Assembly: GCA_017405965.1 (NCBI GenBank)
Contig: JAFQZK010000004.1
Span: 62,001-126,000 of the forward strand
Direction: 5' to 3'
DNA: 64,000 bases
Origin: Muribaculaceae bacterium
GTDB taxonomy: Bacteria > Bacteroidota > Bacteroidia > Bacteroidales > Muribaculaceae
Part shown: positions 62,827 to 64,000 of the stretch, in pieces
How positions within the stretch are numbered: the stretch's first letter is position 1
Layout of the letters: the number at the start of each line of letters is the position of its first letter
Program-made: the position numbers and the translations under genes
Notes under the pieces: generated by a model
Database searches by the model: none
What the model was told of the DNA's origin: nothing
What the model saw: the letters and a program-made list of their open reading frames with translations, nothing else

Positions 62827-62905
62827 CAAACAACATGAACAACGTGGAACAACCAGAACAACAAAAAAGGTTGTTGATGTTGTTCATTGTTGTTCATGTT
62901 GTTTG
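62827..62905. repeat. long AACAAC/GTTGTT inverted repeat
   Basis: 36-base arms (62827-62862 and 62870-62905) pair at 30 positions with two 3-base bubbles around loop AAAAAAG. The first 17 bp are perfect. A 23-codon ATG frame (62834-62905 region) happens to span it. Confidence 0.8.
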
Positions 62906-63070
62906 AAAATAGGTGAGATGTTTGATTTTGGTGTTTTTTTGATGTGTTAATTTTGTAAAAAATATGAGGTTAATCTATAATTCAAAAACCAAAAATATCG
63001 CTTTTTCTTTTATAAAAAGGTGGTTTTAGAGTAAAATCACGCCAAAATCGTCATTTTTTTATCAAAATGC

Positions 63071-63101
63071 TTGTTTGGATTAAACTTTTTTTGCACTTTT
63101 G
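63071..63101 (+). promoter_or_regulatory. promoter of susC3
   Basis: TTG at 63071-63073, 20-base spacer, CACTTTTG at 63094-63101; leader about 88 bases. The remainder of 62906-63194 shows no gene. Confidence 0.5.
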
Positions 63102-63194
63102 CCTTCCGAAATTCAATTTCTCCCTAAAAAACGTAACTGATAAAGATGAGATATTAACCAATTCATTAACTAATCAATTAAAAGCAAAGTGCGT

Positions 63195-64000
63195 ATGAAA
63201 AAACAATTAGCACTGCTCTGCACACTGGCGATAGCCATGGGAATTCCCGCTGGACTGGTCCCGAACCACTCCAGCACGGGTTTCACGGCTGTGGCCCAGA
63301 GCAACCGAGTTTCGGGCGTCGTGAAGGACGCCAACGGAGAGCCGATGATTGGCGTTAATGTAAGGGTAAAAGGCACAAATACGGGTACGACCACCGATTT
63401 GGATGGCCGATATTCGATTAAGGCCGACCCCAACCAGACGCTTGTCTTCTCCTTTGTGGGCTATGATGCGATCGAAGTTCCTGCGTCACAAGCCGCTAAC
63501 GTTCAGTTGTCCGAAGGCGCCAATACCCTGCAGGATGTGGTGGTAACGGCCGAGTTCGGTATGAAACGTGTCGCCCGCACCGTGGGTTCCTCGGTGCAGA
63601 ACGTGAAGGCCCAGGACATTATCGAGTCGGGCCGCACCGACTTCATCTCGGCCCTGCAAGGTCGTGTGTCGGGTATGAGCGTTGTTAGTTCGGGTGGTGC
63701 CCCTGGTGCCTCAACGACTGTAGTACTGCGCAGTGCCACGTCACTGAGCGGTAACAACCAACCGCTGTATGTCATCGACGGTATCCCCATGAACAACACC
63801 TCGTTCAACCCCACGACTGGTTTGGCAGTTGCCGATGGTGGTTCAGCCCTCGCAGGCAGTGGACTGTCGCCCCGTTCGACCGACTACTCGTCACGTGGTA
63901 ACGACTTCAACCCCGAGGACATCGAGTCGATGACCGTGCTGAAGGGTGCTGCCGCAGCCGCTCTGTATGGTAGTGACGCTTCGAACGGTGCCATCATCAT
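63195..64000 (+). CDS. SusC/RagA TonB-dependent transporter, 3'-truncated by window
   Basis: 268 residues visible, open to the window end. Signal peptide MKKQLALLCTLAIAMGIPAG, nearly the same as in the second SusC, then the regulatory-like domain (VSGVVKDANGEPMIGVNVRV), LQDVVVTAEFGMKRVARTVG and plug motifs (VLRSATSLSGNN, LYVIDGIPM, MTVLKGAAAAALYGSDASNG). The bases around the start (AGTGCGTATGAAAAAACAAT, continuing identically for 6 more) match those of the second susC. Whether it too carries an OmpA domain cannot be seen. Confidence 0.93.
   Translation, partial: MKKQLALLCTLAIAMGIPAGLVPNHSSTGFTAVAQSNRVSGVVKDANGEPMIGVNVRVKGTNTGTTTDLDGRYSIKADPNQTLVFSFVGYDAIEVPASQAANVQLSEGANTLQDVVVTAEFGMKRVARTVGSSVQNVKAQDIIESGRTDFISALQGRVSGMSVVSSGGAPGASTTVVLRSATSLSGNNQPLYVIDGIPMNNTSFNPTTGLAVADGGSALAGSGLSPRSTDYSSRGNDFNPEDIESMTVLKGAAAAALYGSDASNGAII

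Overview
The window looks like the chromosome of a gut-type Bacteroidales bacterium (Muribaculaceae/Prevotella-like is my inference; no rRNA gene is present to settle it). The evidence is SusC/SusD pairs, BspA-like leucine-rich-repeat proteins, Omp28-type proteins, DUF4923 and DUF4369 lipoproteins, a long IspG, almost no Shine-Dalgarno sequences, and many promoters of the Bacteroidetes type (TTTG about 20 bases before TAnnTTTG). Core genes are GC-rich. Two stretches, about 4.5-11.2 kb and 35.8-41.9 kb, are visibly more AT-rich and carry accessory surface or mobile genes.

Layout. 1-4.3 kb: coaX, an outer-membrane protein, lptC and a CorC-type membrane protein, tightly packed. 4.5-15.5 kb: a 1236-residue LRR surface protein, tRNA-Asp, a TPR protein and two Omp28-dockerin paralogues, each unit closed by a hairpin terminator. 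15.6-20.7 kb: tRNA-Pro, aspS, a four-helix-bundle gene set inside an inverted repeat, a Nif3-like protein with its zinc-ribbon partner, a structured intergenic element and a GYF-domain membrane protein. 20.8-26.7 kb (minus strand): a DMT transporter and a five-gene operon of VTC-type polyphosphate polymerase, DUF4956, DUF2490 and two Cthe_2159-like carbohydrate-binding proteins, one with an N-terminal dockerin. 27-35.7 kb: DUF4923, a LOG-family protein, then rpoN, a PAP2-like protein, ispG, a DUF4369 lipoprotein and the comM/yifB ATPase.

35.7-41.9 kb is an accessory island directly downstream of intact comM. Cargo genes (LRR-Ig-dockerin protein, small membrane proteins, an ATPase with a PD-(D/E)XK-like C-terminus) are interspersed with partial comM copies in direct orientation. 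42-50.8 kb returns to housekeeping: acyl-CoA ligase, a five-fold repeat protein, GH3 and LD-carboxypeptidase (cell-wall recycling), NAD kinase with a duplicated promoter block, a PhzF-like enzyme and CstA.

51-64 kb holds two divergent SusC/SusD pairs and the start of a third SusC. Both complete SusC proteins continue past the beta-barrel into a coiled coil and an OmpA-like peptidoglycan-binding domain. That architecture, the comM-fragment island and the polyphosphate-polymerase/carbohydrate-binding operon are the most interesting systems here.
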